From Lithobates sylvaticus (taxonomy: Eukaryota; Chordata; Amphibia; Anura; Ranidae), in the NCBI GenBank assembly GCA_028564925.1, contig CM053026.1, forward strand, positions 126,167,386-126,231,385: a stretch of 64,000 bases of DNA. The letters run 5' to 3'. A model generated the notes under the pieces. That model saw only the letters and a program-made list of their open reading frames with translations, made no database searches and was not told where the DNA came from. This document shows positions 24,804-35,494 of this stretch, one piece after another; the first letter of the stretch is position 1, and every line of letters starts with the position of its first letter. The position numbers were made by a program, and so were the translations under genes.

Positions 24804-25621
24804 AATTACCAAAGATTCTCGCCCTATAGAGAAAGGGGACAACGGACCCCTCATCGCAATTATCCCAATGGAAGAGAACACAGAGACAATAGGGATTTTT
24901 TTCGTGGGAGACCACCTGGGAGATGGAATGCCAGAGTCCCATACAGGAGGCCTGGCTGGAAGAACCAATACACAGAACAAGAGGCACCTTGGAATCGAGA
25001 CAGGACGTATGGGGACCCGAATGTAGAAGGAACAACTGGACAACGTGGACACCCCCCCCACCAGAACCAACGAGGGAGTACAGGGAATGGATGGACCAGG
25101 AACCCAGAACCACCTTACAGAAGTTTCGACAGAAACGGACCAGAGGGAGACGTGGAGGGAAGAAGAAAACGAAGAAGAGAATACTAGGATTAGGCATTTT
25201 TAATTTAACAGATGTAGTTTTTAATGATGAAGAAATGCGTATTTTAGATTTGGGACTCAAGTTCGCACCTGAAAAAAACATTGATAAATTTGAAGTATAT
25301 ATTGACTTACAGAAATTTGTAAGAAAAATCAAGATAAAGAAACATTTTGCCCTGAACGAAAAAGAAGACACAGCAGAAGAAAGATCCGAATATACACATA
25401 CATCCCTAAGAAACAACTCAATTATGAATCCCAAAGTCCCAGGGATCAGTGCATAGGAGCTTTTCAAAAAATGGTAGAAAATGACCTCAGAAAATTGGAG
25501 AATACGAGAAAGAGAAATGGACATGCTTGGAATGCTATTAAAGAACTAGGTAAGAAGAAAGAAGTGGTCATCCGCCCTGCTGATAAGGGAGGGGGACTTG
25601 TTATCTTGAAGAAAAAGGACT
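24804..25621 (+). pseudogene. Penelope N-terminal region, right arm (interrupted)
   Basis: The same protein segment as in the left arm (FNLTDVVFNDEEMRILDLGL, FVRKIKIKKHFALNEKE). Small length differences from the left arm in runs of C and G break the frame. It ends at the TAG shared by both arms, just ahead of the RT frame. Confidence 0.75.
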
Positions 25622-25632
25622 AGGAGCATGAA

Positions 25633-27444
25633 ATGGATAATCTCCTTAAAACGGCTAACACATACCGCAAACTCAGAAGCAACCCAAAAGCTCAATACGC
25701 CAAGAAACTCAAGATTTTGGTTAATAAAGGTAAAAAATCAGGGATTCTCAACAAGAAGGAAGCACAGTATCTAGTATCGGAATCCACCAAAACCCCGGTC
25801 ATTTACTATTTACCGAAAATCCATAAAAGGCTTGATAAACCTCCGGGGAGACCCATTATAAGTGGTATAAACTCCCTTTTCTCAAGACTGGGGGAATACG
25901 TGGATCAGTTTCTTAAGCCACTGGTAAAGAAGGGAAAATCATACCTGAGGGATAGTACTCAGCTCATTAATGAATTACAGCAGGTGAAGAATACCCAACA
26001 GTGCCTTCTAGCCACAATAGATGTTAATTCCCTATACACGAGTATCGTACAGAAGGATGGGATGGCAGGAGTGGAAAAGGCACTACATGAGGGCACAGAC
26101 CTCAGACAGGAGCAAATTGGCTTCCTACTCGAATGTCTTAAATTAGCAATGGAGAACAATTACTTTTGGTACAAAAAAGACTATTATGTACAAACTAGGG
26201 GCGTCGCCATGGGAGCCAAGTACGCCCCTAGTGTGGCTAATCTTTTTATGGATATGTGGGAGGAAAGGTACATATACAAGAAGAAAAGACCAGAAATAAA
26301 ATTCTACCGGAGGTATATAGACGATGTAATCATCATATGGGAAGGCAGCACAGAATCTTTCGAAGCCTTTTTGGTGGAACTCAACCACAACAAATTTGGT
26401 ATCTCCTTCACAGGAACATGCGATTTTAATCAGGTAGATTATCTAGATTTGCAGGTTTTTAAACAAAGGGACGAATTACATACCAGAACGTTTTTTAAGA
26501 GCACAGACCGGAATGGTTACATTCCTACCTCTAGCTGTCACCATCCTAAATGGATCAACAACATCCCAAAGGGGCAGCTGCTCAGAATACGCAGAAATTG
26601 CAACAATGCAGATGATTTTCAAATCCAGGCTGATACTCTAATAGAGAAATTTGTGGACAAAGGATATGCGCTTGAACCTTTAAAAAAACTGAAGGAAAAC
26701 ATTTTGACAATGGATCGAGCGACACTCCTGAGGCCAAAGGATAGACAACTGAACCAGCAACAATCAAATGTTGCTTTTATTACGGGGTACAATAACCAAT
26801 TCAAAGCAGTTGAGCATATAATAAGAAAATATTGGCCCATTTTAAAATCAGATAGAACATTGACCAAACTACTGGATAAAAAGCCAAGATTTATATACAG
26901 AAGGGCCCCTACACTTAGGAACCACCTGGTCAAGAATATTATAGACCCACCCAAACCTGTCAAACTATTTTCGGAATTGAAGGGTTTCTATAAGTGTCAA
27001 AGATGTCTGGCATGCAGAACCAGCAAGAAACAACCCAGGAGGAAAACTTCCTTCAAGTCCAGGACGGGGAAGGAATTCACCATTAAAGAATTGGTCACAT
27101 GCAATAGCACGCATGTCACTTATGTGATCGAATGCCCCTGCCGGTTGCAATATGTAGGGAGGACCACAAGGCCACTCTGTGTCAGGATTAGGGAACATAT
27201 AAATAATATAAAAAAGGGTTTCCCTAAACATAATCTTTCCAGGCACTTTGATGAATACCACCAGAGAGATCCTTCAGGCCTTATTTTTTATGGTATAGAC
27301 ACCATCAACGACCACTGGCGAGGAGGAAATAAGAGGATCCAAATTTCACAAAATGAAACGAAGTGGATATACCTTTTAGACTCCCTGGTGCCCAAAGGGT
27401 TAAATGTAGACATAGATTTAAACTGCTTTTTATCTAATTTTTAA
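25633..27444 (+). CDS. Penelope-like reverse transcriptase with GIY-YIG endonuclease, 603-aa ORF
   Basis: An open frame of 603 aa. RT motifs in order: PGRPIISGINSLFSRLGEYV, LLATIDVNSLYTSI (first catalytic Asp), TRGVAMGAKYAPSVANLF and YRRYIDDVIIIW (catalytic DD). The C-terminal part has a cysteine cluster (CQRCLAC) followed by the GIY-YIG nuclease: TYVIECPCRLQYVGRTTRPL, then RIREHINNI and KHNLSRHF. This combination is diagnostic for Penelope-like elements. The usual N-terminal part lies upstream behind a TAG, so the ORF may be only the main part of the original protein. Assignment to the Neptune or the Poseidon/Penelope branch needs a tree. Confidence 0.95.
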   Translation: MDNLLKTANTYRKLRSNPKAQYAKKLKILVNKGKKSGILNKKEAQYLVSESTKTPVIYYLPKIHKRLDKPPGRPIISGINSLFSRLGEYVDQFLKPLVKKGKSYLRDSTQLINELQQVKNTQQCLLATIDVNSLYTSIVQKDGMAGVEKALHEGTDLRQEQIGFLLECLKLAMENNYFWYKKDYYVQTRGVAMGAKYAPSVANLFMDMWEERYIYKKKRPEIKFYRRYIDDVIIIWEGSTESFEAFLVELNHNKFGISFTGTCDFNQVDYLDLQVFKQRDELHTRTFFKSTDRNGYIPTSSCHHPKWINNIPKGQLLRIRRNCNNADDFQIQADTLIEKFVDKGYALEPLKKLKENILTMDRATLLRPKDRQLNQQQSNVAFITGYNNQFKAVEHIIRKYWPILKSDRTLTKLLDKKPRFIYRRAPTLRNHLVKNIIDPPKPVKLFSELKGFYKCQRCLACRTSKKQPRRKTSFKSRTGKEFTIKELVTCNSTHVTYVIECPCRLQYVGRTTRPLCVRIREHINNIKKGFPKHNLSRHFDEYHQRDPSGLIFYGIDTINDHWRGGNKRIQISQNETKWIYLLDSLVPKGLNVDIDLNCFLSNF

Positions 27445-27946
27445 TCTGTACCCCCTCTTTTGGTTCATGGAACCAGACGTTCAGTTTTTAACCCTGTATA
27501 AATACCCTATGCACATGGAGACACGCGCACATTGGGTGCGCATACACTATATATATATATATATACATATGCGTTCCTTTACATATAAGGTTTTATATAT
27601 AAAATATCTTTATTTTATTTCCTTCTTGTATATTTTATGGGGAATATATTTTATACACACATGGCTTTTTAGAACGCATAATCCTGGTACACTAGTAACA
27701 GCTCTCTACAGTTTTTTATACAACAATTTTCCTTCTGGTAAACGTGTATATATATATAAATATATACATTTTTTATGTCTATTATCCAATTTTTTAATTT
27801 CCTTTCAGTACGCAAGATTATACGCACAACTCCTAGCCCTGTGGGGGCACCACATTACAGGAACCAACATATACACGTATACACCTGTACATCTTTTATA
27901 AGCACTGTACAAATTTAATCCCACGTATTTTACTAGATATACCTTT

Positions 27947-27950
27947 TTAA
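27947..27950. other. Empty TTAA site matching the left-arm insertion
   Basis: The right arm reads ACCTTTTTAAATAACCCTC with a single TTAA, exactly where the left arm has the 4679-bp element between two TTAA copies. Confidence 0.93.
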
Positions 27951-28682
27951 ATAACCCTCTACATTTAAAGTTTTTTGAAGAGTTTTTTAACTTTTAAAAA
28001 TTCTGACACTTTAATCCTTATATTTATATAATCGTTCTCCCGCAAGTTTCACCTTGTGCTTTGTTTCACCCTCTAATTATATAAGAAATAATTCTTCCCA
28101 CAAACTAGCCCTATATCGTTGTTATATTTTATATTTTACATGTCCTTTTAAGAAAACAAAAATTCCTTTTATTTTCCTTCACCTCTTTATATATACCTCT
28201 GCACATAATAACCGCACTATGTGCATGAACTATTTGTTTCCCTTCGTTCATGGGTATTATCTACCCACACTTAGCATTCCACCCAAACTCTATTTGCACA
28301 CCCTTCTATTGCACACAATTTCTTAGCTTCCCACTTTCAGAATCATGTCTCTTTTACGTGCACATAGCACTGACATAAGACTGTCCACAACTTAATTTCT
28401 GGTCTTCTCACCAGATACTCTTCTCCCAACATTATATGTTTCTCAGATAATTTCTGTAGGTTTTATTTTTAAATGTATGTATTTTTTATAAGTCGCCGCG
28501 CCATGTCATTTTGCCCTATAAACATTAGAGGGGGAGGGTAGAGTATAGGACCTTTTCTGCCCTTGGTATGGTTACCGTCTTTCAAAGGGAACTCCTCCCT
28601 CATTTACTTTGTTTCCCCCTGATTGGCCGGCGCGGCTACACCTTTTGTGTACTTAAGACGTATGGTGTACCAAGATGGCCGA

Positions 28683-28718
28683 GCCTCAGACGACGTCCAA
28701 TGACGAAACGCGTAAGGC
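28683..28718 (+). ncRNA. Hammerhead-ribozyme-like motif in the Penelope noncoding region
   Basis: Order of parts: stem I GCCT (28683-28686), core CAGACGA, stem II GTC-loop-GAC, GAA, short stem III AC-GC-GT, A at the expected cleavage position, and stem I AGGC (28715-28718). Penelope elements are known to carry minimal type I hammerheads of this layout. The core departs from CUGANGA at its second base and stem II has one extra C, so it may be weak or dead. Both arms carry it. Confidence 0.4.
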
Positions 28719-29326
28719 GGGACTATCGTGGTACGCAATACGTCACTTCCGGCGCAGCCTTCGTTTCCGGTTTCGGCATTCTCACGGCCGTGGAACGCAC
28801 GCCAAATACCCGGAAAAGCTGAAGCACACTCGCCGGCTTTGCCATTTTTATTAAATAACATTTTAATCTGAACATCCGCATAGGGCTTACTAGCCCTGAT
28901 ATATATTTTTTAGTCATACCACTTGGTGGGTGACTATTTGCTTTTTCCGAATAAAATTTCATTACTTTTAAATCATACGGAGTCACACTATGTGTCCATC
29001 CCTTCCCCACACTCTCTTTATCTGAGCGCACCGGACGGCAGAACTCAGAGGACCCAGCTGGCACGGACCCCCCAGAGAAGGACATCACTGACCTGGACGA
29101 GGAAGACCCGAGAGGAACACCACTTATATGCCCATTACCCCTGCAGGGGTTGGGCACTCTGGTTAGTGCATTTTCATTAGGGGTACGGACGGAAGGAGGG
29201 GAGTGAAGGACCCCCACAGCTGCTTATCCACATTTATATTGTTTTTCAACACACTGCCAATATCCACCGTGTGATCACATCAAGAGAACACAGAACGTAT
29301 TCACCTATCGACTTTTTACTTACATT

Positions 29327-29650
29327 TTATACACTATATACTATATATAAGTGCCAAAAAAATTCACTATATTCAAGTGATATGGTTGGGCTGATAGGTA
29401 TCAGTGAATGAAAATCAATAACATATGTCCTGATTCTGCAATCACTGTAGTCCGCAATAAAAAATCAACGGTAATAAGTCCATATACTTTGCACACAGTA
29501 TATGGACTTATTACCGTTGATTTTTTATTGCGGACTACAGTGATTGCAGAATCAGGACATATGTTATTGATTTTCATTCACTGATACCTATCAGCCCAAC
29601 CATATCACTTGAATATACTGAATTTTTTTGGCACTTATATATAGTATATA
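29327..29650. repeat. Secondary inverted duplication in the right arm
   Basis: About 155 bp (29330-29487) is repeated in reverse at 29496-29650 with a spacer of about 8 bp (TTTGCACA). The left arm has only one copy of this segment, at about 15420-15575. The extra copy therefore arose in the right arm. Confidence 0.88.
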
Positions 29651-30190
29651 GTGTTCATACTCACATATCTATATATTATCAGTTATCCTGTATTTTATAC
29701 ATTTTATACACTTGTTTATATCAATGTGTTTGTATTAATTTAAGGTAATATAAAACCTGCATATCAGTCAATATTCATGTTACATTGAGGTGTATATATA
29801 TTTTTGCACGTGCACTTTACTTATTTACTATACCTTCCATCTCCTGAATGCTATTTATTTATTTATACTGCTCTTGGTTTCACCCATCATTATCCACGCC
29901 CATTGCAAAATACTTGTGTTTTTGCACACCTTCCCACTGGTGTGGCCTTATTTTACATTGATTTAATATTGTTGATGATCATACTATCCCACCTCTCCCT
30001 AGGATTTATTGAGTCATTATAATCCACAGTCTCCCATTACTAATTTAATACCCCTTATATACCTTTACACTCTGAACAGCGCCAGCACCCCTATCCCACA
30101 ATTTCAATCATTCATACTACATCTAGGTGTAGTATATTGAGGGGGGCAGCAGTTCCTAACACCCTAAGCGCGGGTATTTTTATCTTTATA

Positions 30191-30205
30191 ATTCGGTATA
30201 TATTT
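30191..30205 (+). repeat. 15-bp direct repeat, right copy (target-site duplication)
   Basis: ATTCGGTATATATTT, identical to 14961-14975, directly after the 3' tail of the right Penelope arm. Confidence 0.85.
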
Positions 30206-30946
30206 ACTCGACACAACCTTCTCTTTTATATTTACCAAAATGATATATTGTGTGCAGTAAAATATTAATTTATTAATAAACAGTAGCTCAAATATGTGAC
30301 ATAAAAAATTCAACTGCCGCCATCGTATGTAACAGGGTTTGTGCTTTTAAAAAGTCCACCAGATAGTGGAGGGCAGATTCCTCACAGTGCAGAAGGGAAT
30401 GACGTATCAGTTTGGACTCGCTGCAAGGCTGCAGTTCAATCTTTCTGCCAATGTGTGCATGTGAAAACTCACAGTGAAACACTATAGAAAATAAAACAGT
30501 CTCTAGCAGAGATTTTATTGGAAATCTGAAATTTATTGGCTCCATATGAACCAATAGTAAATCTTTGCAAAAAATCTATGATTTGCCTTTTGTGAATTGT
30601 GCATGTAAGTTCTGAATTTTCCTTTTTAAGACAAGGAATTACAGATATTAGGGAAAGTAGGCAGTGAATGTTTCATCATTCTCATTAAGACAATACCTGC
30701 CTTTTATGCTGACCTACTAGCTTCATTGTTTTCAAACTTATCAACCCAAAACAAATATGTAAATCAAGCATGTCAGACACACTCATCTGCATGCTTGTTC
30801 TAAGTCCGTATGTCAAAGTATAGAAGCAAGCATGAACAATGAGCATTTTAGAAGGTGAGGTAAAGACAGAACTTCGTTCATTAGCTTTGGAACAAGAAGG
30901 CATATAAGGGCTCCTGGCCAGTGACTCTGAACGCACACCCACCATT
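30206..30946. other. Unassigned intergenic DNA
   Basis: No gene, RNA or repeat end was recognised on either strand. Confidence 0.5.
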
Positions 30947-32273
30947 CATAAAGTATTCAGACCCCCTTCACTTTTTTTTTTCTTTCAATTTTGCTATGTT
31001 GCAGTCTGATACTACAGGTGTTTTTTATTTTTTTTTTAATTCTTATTGACCAACCCTCTGTACCTCATAATGACAAAGTAAAAACAGAATTTTAGAAATG
31101 TCTGAATTAAAAAAGAAACTGAAATATCACATGTACTTAAGTATTTAGACCCTTTACTCAGTACTTTGTTGGAGCACCTTTTGCAGCAATTACAGCCTTG
31201 AGTCTTTTTGGGTATGAAGCGACAAGCTTGGCACACCTGGATTAGGGGATTTTCTAATATTCTTCTTTGCAAATCCTTTCAATCTCAGTCGGGTTCTATA
31301 GAAACTGAAAGTGTACAGTCAGATGTTCAGGTTTGGGCTCTGACTGGGCCATTTTAGGACATTCAGAGTTGTCCCTAAGCCACTCCTGTGTTCTCTTGGC
31401 TGTGCTTAGGATCGTTGTCATGTTGCAAGTTGAACCTTTGTCCCAGTCTGAGGCCCTGAGCGCTGCGGATCAGGTTTTCAGTGAGGATATCTCTGTACTT
31501 TGCTCCATTGAGCGTTCCCTCAATCCTGACTAGTCTTGCAGTTCCTGCTTCTGAAAAACATCCCCACAGCATGATGCTGCCACCACCATGCTTCACTGTT
31601 GGTATTGGGCATGCGACGAGCAATGTCTGGAGGAAACCAGGCACTGCTCAATGTTTAGCATTGAGGCCAAACAATTCAATTTTGGTTTCATCAGATGACC
31701 AGAGAATCTTGCTCCTCAGTCTGAGAGTGCGTCAGGTTCTTTTTTTTTTTTTTGCAAACTCCAAGTAGGCTTTCATGTGTTTTGCCCATATTGGTGGAGG
31801 GCAGCAGTGATGGTTGCCCTCCTGGAACTTTGTCCTATCTCCACACAGGATCGCTGGAGCTCAGTCAGAGTGACCATTGGGTTCTTGGTCTCTTCTTACT
31901 AAGGCTCTTCTCCCCCGATTGCTCAGTTTGGCCAGACGATCAGCTCTTGGGAAAAGTGCTGGTTGTGCCAAACTTTTCCATTTTGAGAATTATGGAGGCC
32001 ACTGTGCTATTGGGAACCTTGAGTGCAGCAGAATTTTTTTTGTAGCTTTGCCCAGATCTGTGCCTTGCAATAATTCTGTCTCTGAGCTCTGTAGGCTGTT
32101 CCTTTTTGATCTCATGGCTTTTGCTCTGGTACAGTATGCATTGGCAGCTGTGAGGACTTTTTTTTTTTTAGAAAGGTGTGTCCCTTTCCAAATCATGTCC
32201 AATCAATTCATTTACCACAGGTGGACTCCAGTTAAGGTGTAGAAACATCTCAGAAATGATCAAGAGAAATGGG
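30947..32273 (-). mobile_element. Decayed Tc1-type transposon of a second family
   Basis: The left end AAAGTATTCAGACCCCCTTC matches a Tc1-type terminal repeat seen widely in fish and frogs. The minus strand retains transposase fragments ([38 protein letters not shown]). The right end is missing, and the element runs into the hAT-like repeat at 32276. It differs from the family at 161-4218 and looks much older. Confidence 0.85.
31375..31644 (-). pseudogene. Tc1 transposase fragment (second family)
   Basis: An 89-aa open stretch covers the end of the catalytic core, including the second-aspartate motif QHDNDPKH. The surrounding codons are disrupted and no N-terminal DNA-binding region can be read in one frame. 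Confidence 0.8.
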
Positions 32274-32275
32274 AG

Positions 32276-32885
32276 CAGTGTTGCCACCCTACCAGATTGA
32301 AATATACTGATGGACACCCAAAATCTACTGGCACTTTTAAAAGTTACAAAATTACTGTTGCATGCAAATATCACTATTTAAGCTATAAACGAGTACAATA
32401 TGCAATTAACAATGTGATTTAAGGAAGAAATCAAGGCATAAAACATTTCTTTTATTTTCGATATAGTAAATGGCTCAGGGAAATGACTCTGGAGATCAAG
32501 AAATTGGAATGGGCACACACACACACACACACACACACGAAATTGACTCTCATAGTGACACTGACAGCAGTGTGCAGCAGCACTGATGATGACACGTCCC
32601 CTCCTGAGTCACAGTGACAGTCTTTCTCCAAGCCACCTGGTGGTCCCTTCAGTTTGAACAGAACTGACAGTCCCGCTCCCGGCTTGCCTTGTTCCCATTC
32701 CACACATTAGGCTCTGGCCGCTACGCCCAGCTCCCTTGCACCATGACATCACACCACACGCTCAGGCACTGCCACCGCCAGACCCTCACCCACCAACGCC
32801 ATCCGAACACACTGTAGCAGGCACTCCGATGGTCTCAGCCAGCTCTGCACCTGAACTGCGAATGCGCAGTTTCAAGCTGTGCCTT
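32276..32885. mobile_element. Partial hAT-like element, CAGTGTTGCCA family
   Basis: The left end CAGTGTTGCCACCCTACC and the following sequence (CACTATTTAAGCTATAAAC, CAATGTG) match the complete element at 35495-37235. The matching right end is absent. A CA microsatellite lies at 32515-32538. Confidence 0.7.
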
Positions 32886-34583
32886 AAATAGAGGCGTTTC
32901 AGGAATCAGGAACTAGTGTCTCATAAATCATGCAAAGATCATCCAATACTCTAAAGCAGAGGTCTCCAACCTGTGGCCCTGGGACAGCAACAGGTGGCGC
33001 TAACTCAATGGAAAACTGCTATCAATGGTAAGTTTTTTTACTAAAATCACAGTATATATGGGCATATCTGTTCTGCAGTGGTTACTGGGCCGTGGCGCTT
33101 TGGGGCGCAGGAAAACCACAGGTGAATTGCGCTGCGGCGTGGACAGACCATCAGTGTAAAAGCTGCCTTAGGCCCCTTTTACACGATCGGTCCGACCCAA
33201 TCAGACCCTCTATTCACCTCTATGGCGCGGCAGATGAAAACAGAATATCTTTACGTTATCACTTTATTGCTGTTATATAGCACATTTTTTCATTTCACTA
33301 TTTGGATTTTATGTTTGAAAGCGCAGCGTACTTTAGAGCAGTGGTCCCCAACCTTTTTGGCACCGGGGACCGGCTGTGTGCTAGAAAATTGGGCCAAGGA
33401 GGGGGTAAGCGATTTTTCGCGGGCAATTTTTCAGGGCAATGGCTGGTTTTAGAGCTTCAATCATCCCGGCACCATGGTTGTTATGGTGTCAGCATGATTG
33501 AAACACATTATTTCTATCATTACATTGTAATTTAAAATGAAATAGTTCAACTCACCATAATGCAGAATCAGTGGGAGCCTTGAGCGTGTCCCTTGCCACC
33601 ATCGATTGTCACTTGCCACTATGCCTGCCAGAGGGGGATCTTGCCACCAGATGGGGATCTCACTTGCCACCATGCCTGCCACAAAATGGAGCTGTCCCTT
33701 GCCACGCTGCCTGCTACCAGATGGGGATGTCACTTTCCACGCTAACTGCCACCAGATGGAGATGTCACTTGCCACTGTGCCTGCCACTAGATAGAGATGT
33801 CACTTGCCACTATGCATGCCATCAAATGGGGATGTCACTTGCCACGCTGCCTGCTACCAGATGGGAATGTCACTTGCCATGCTGCCTGCTAGGATCATGG
33901 GGATTGCCATAGTTACCTGGCTGCCACCCAAAAAATAGCAGTTTGCCATGAATTAATTTACATGTAAAATCAATCCCCCCCCCCCCCGCAGCATTGCAGA
34001 GTACTTGCAGCCAGGTACAACGCTGTCAGACTCTCCTCAGTACGGGTACATTAGCTGCAGGTTAAACACAGGGACATGCGATTGTGAGTGAGAGATGAGT
34101 GAAGGAGGGCGGGCGGGCGGTGAGAGATGACGTCATTCTCTCTGTTCTGGGTCTGGGTCACGGATGCAGCTCTGTAGAGCAGCCTTCGCTGCGTAGAGCA
34201 GCCTGTATGTATGGGCGGAACAGCGGTGCGGGCAATGAGAGATGATGTCATCTCTCTCCCCCACCGCCGCAGCGCTGACACTTGTCTCCTCCGCGGCCCG
34301 GCAGCAGAAGCGCCACGGCCCAGGGTTGGGCCGCGGCCCACAGGTTGGAGACCTCTGCTTTAGAGTATTGGATGATCTTTGCATGATTTATGAGACACTA
34401 GTTCCTGATTCAAGATAAGAGTGTCATTTGAGAGACCCTATTTGGGCTTTTAGTAAGAGGTGGCTCGCAGGACATTACATTGTTTGTTACCTATAGGTCG
34501 TGCCCTGATTTTCCATATGTGGATAGTAAGTTTGAATGCCGCTCTTATTGTGTAATTAATGTATGATTGAAACGCCTCTATTT
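32886..34583. repeat. Inverted-repeat-flanked composite around hAT-like ends
   Basis: Arms 32903-32978 and 34335-34411 are about 77-bp inverted repeats. They include both a hAT-like end (CAGAGGTCTCCAACCTGTGG) and sequence outside it (ATGCAAAGATCATCCAATAC). A further pair, AAATAGAGGCGTTTCA, lies at 32886-32901 and inverted at 34568-34583. Inside is another hAT-like end at 33339 (CAGTGGTCCCCAACC). There is no transposase. Confidence 0.75.
33595..33895 (+). repeat. Minisatellite of about 42 bp
   Basis: Imperfect units of the form GATGTCACTTGCCAC then TGCCTGC and ACCAGATGGG, six to seven copies. Confidence 0.8.
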
Positions 34584-34589
34584 GCTATA

Positions 34590-34775
34590 TGAGTTTAATA
34601 AGTACTGCTGTATATTCAAGCGCCTTGAGGCTACTCAGTTCGCAGTTGCAGCGCTATACAAATCATTCATTCATTCACCAATGAACAACCAAGTTTTGTT
34701 TTGTTGTTGTTTTTCTTATGTATGTTGGTTTTGTCTTGAACCCAATAAAAATATCTTTAAAAAAAAAAAAGAGTA
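34590..34775 (+). mobile_element. Retroposon 3' tails
   Basis: AGCGCCTTGAGG and GCGCTATACAAATCATTC resemble the tail of tRNA-type SINEs. Immediately after, ACCCAATAAAAATATCTTT followed by an A run looks like a poly(A) end of a LINE or processed transcript. No body of either element is recognised. Confidence 0.4.
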
Positions 34776-34956
34776 TCGGGTACATAGTAAATCTCCAGTT
34801 AGATGGTCTGCAAGTGGATATGATGCATGGTATAACTTCACCCGCAGTTACATCTAGCGTTGTACATCTCATAAACATACAGTATATAGCTGACTCATGT
34901 ACTGTTTTGTCTGTTTCCGGATATTGGTAACCCAATATGCAAGGGGATTAACTGAC

Positions 34957-35304
34957 TTAAAGCGGAGCTCCACCCTAAAGTGGAACTTCCGCTTATCGGA
35001 TTCCTCCCCCCCTCCGGTGCCACAATTGGCACCTTTCAGGGAGGAGGGGGGTGCAGATACCTGTATAATACAGGTATCTGCACCTACTTCCGGGACTAGC
35101 TGCCCCGCCCCTATCCGAGGATGCCCGCCCATATACAAGGGTTCCCGTTGTGTCTTGGGAAACACACGAGAGACGAGCGATCTTCTGCCGACATCGCTGG
35201 AACCTGGAACAGGTAAGTGTCCATTTATTAAAAGTCAGCAGCTGCAGTATTTGTAGCTGCTGACTTTTAAAAAAAAAAAAAAATCGGGTGGACCATCTCT
35301 TTAA
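34957..35304. mobile_element. MITE, TTAAAGCGGAGCTCCACCC family
   Basis: TTAA plus AGCGGAGCTCCACCC at the left. GGGTGGACCATCTCT plus TTAA at the right. There is an internal fold-back TCAGCAGCTGCAG / CTGCTGA near the right end. It is non-coding. Confidence 0.82.
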
Positions 35305-35494
35305 CTTGCTTTATGTAAAAGCCAAAAAATGTATCTGTTTGTCCGCCCAGTATCAGTAACTGTTACTAAGCAGCCCACATACTGCAATTGTGTTTGGGGA
35401 AAACCAATGTTCTCTTTCATAAGTATTATGTAATGTAATATTTATTGTTTGGAACAATGAATATCATTATGTATTAGTTTTAGTGTACTAGCAT

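Larger units (their letters stand above)
14976..30190. mobile_element. Head-to-head inverted pair of Penelope-like retroelements
   Basis: A 15.2-kb structure of two nearly identical arms (14976-24766 and 24804 to about 30112) in opposite orientation, joined by a 37-bp spacer. It is followed by a unique 3' tail to 30190 and flanked as a whole by a 15-bp direct repeat. Each arm codes for a Penelope-type reverse transcriptase plus GIY-YIG endonuclease, followed by a roughly 2.7-kb noncoding region with a hammerhead-like motif. The left arm holds a later 4.7-kb TTAA insertion. Penelope elements are known for complex tandem and inverted arrangements. A single duplication around both arms argues for one integration event. 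Confidence 0.9.
24804..30190 (+). mobile_element. Right arm of the Penelope pair, with 3' tail
   Basis: Holds the N-terminal region (24804-25621), the main RT/endonuclease ORF (25633-27444), about 2.7 kb of noncoding sequence with the hammerhead-like motif, a secondary inverted duplication (29327-29650) and a tail (about 30113-30190) not present in the left arm. The tail abuts the right target-site duplication, so this arm defines the 3' end of the insertion. Confidence 0.9.

Noticed and set aside
24532-25524. 330-aa minus-strand open frame across the palindrome centre
   Set aside because: It is antisense to the Penelope N-terminal region on one side and sense on the other. Its length results from the mirror symmetry, and its sequence has no domain.
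33571-33912. 113-aa plus-strand frame rich in CHLPP/CLP repeats
   Set aside because: Translation of the 42-bp minisatellite. No start context or homology to a known protein.
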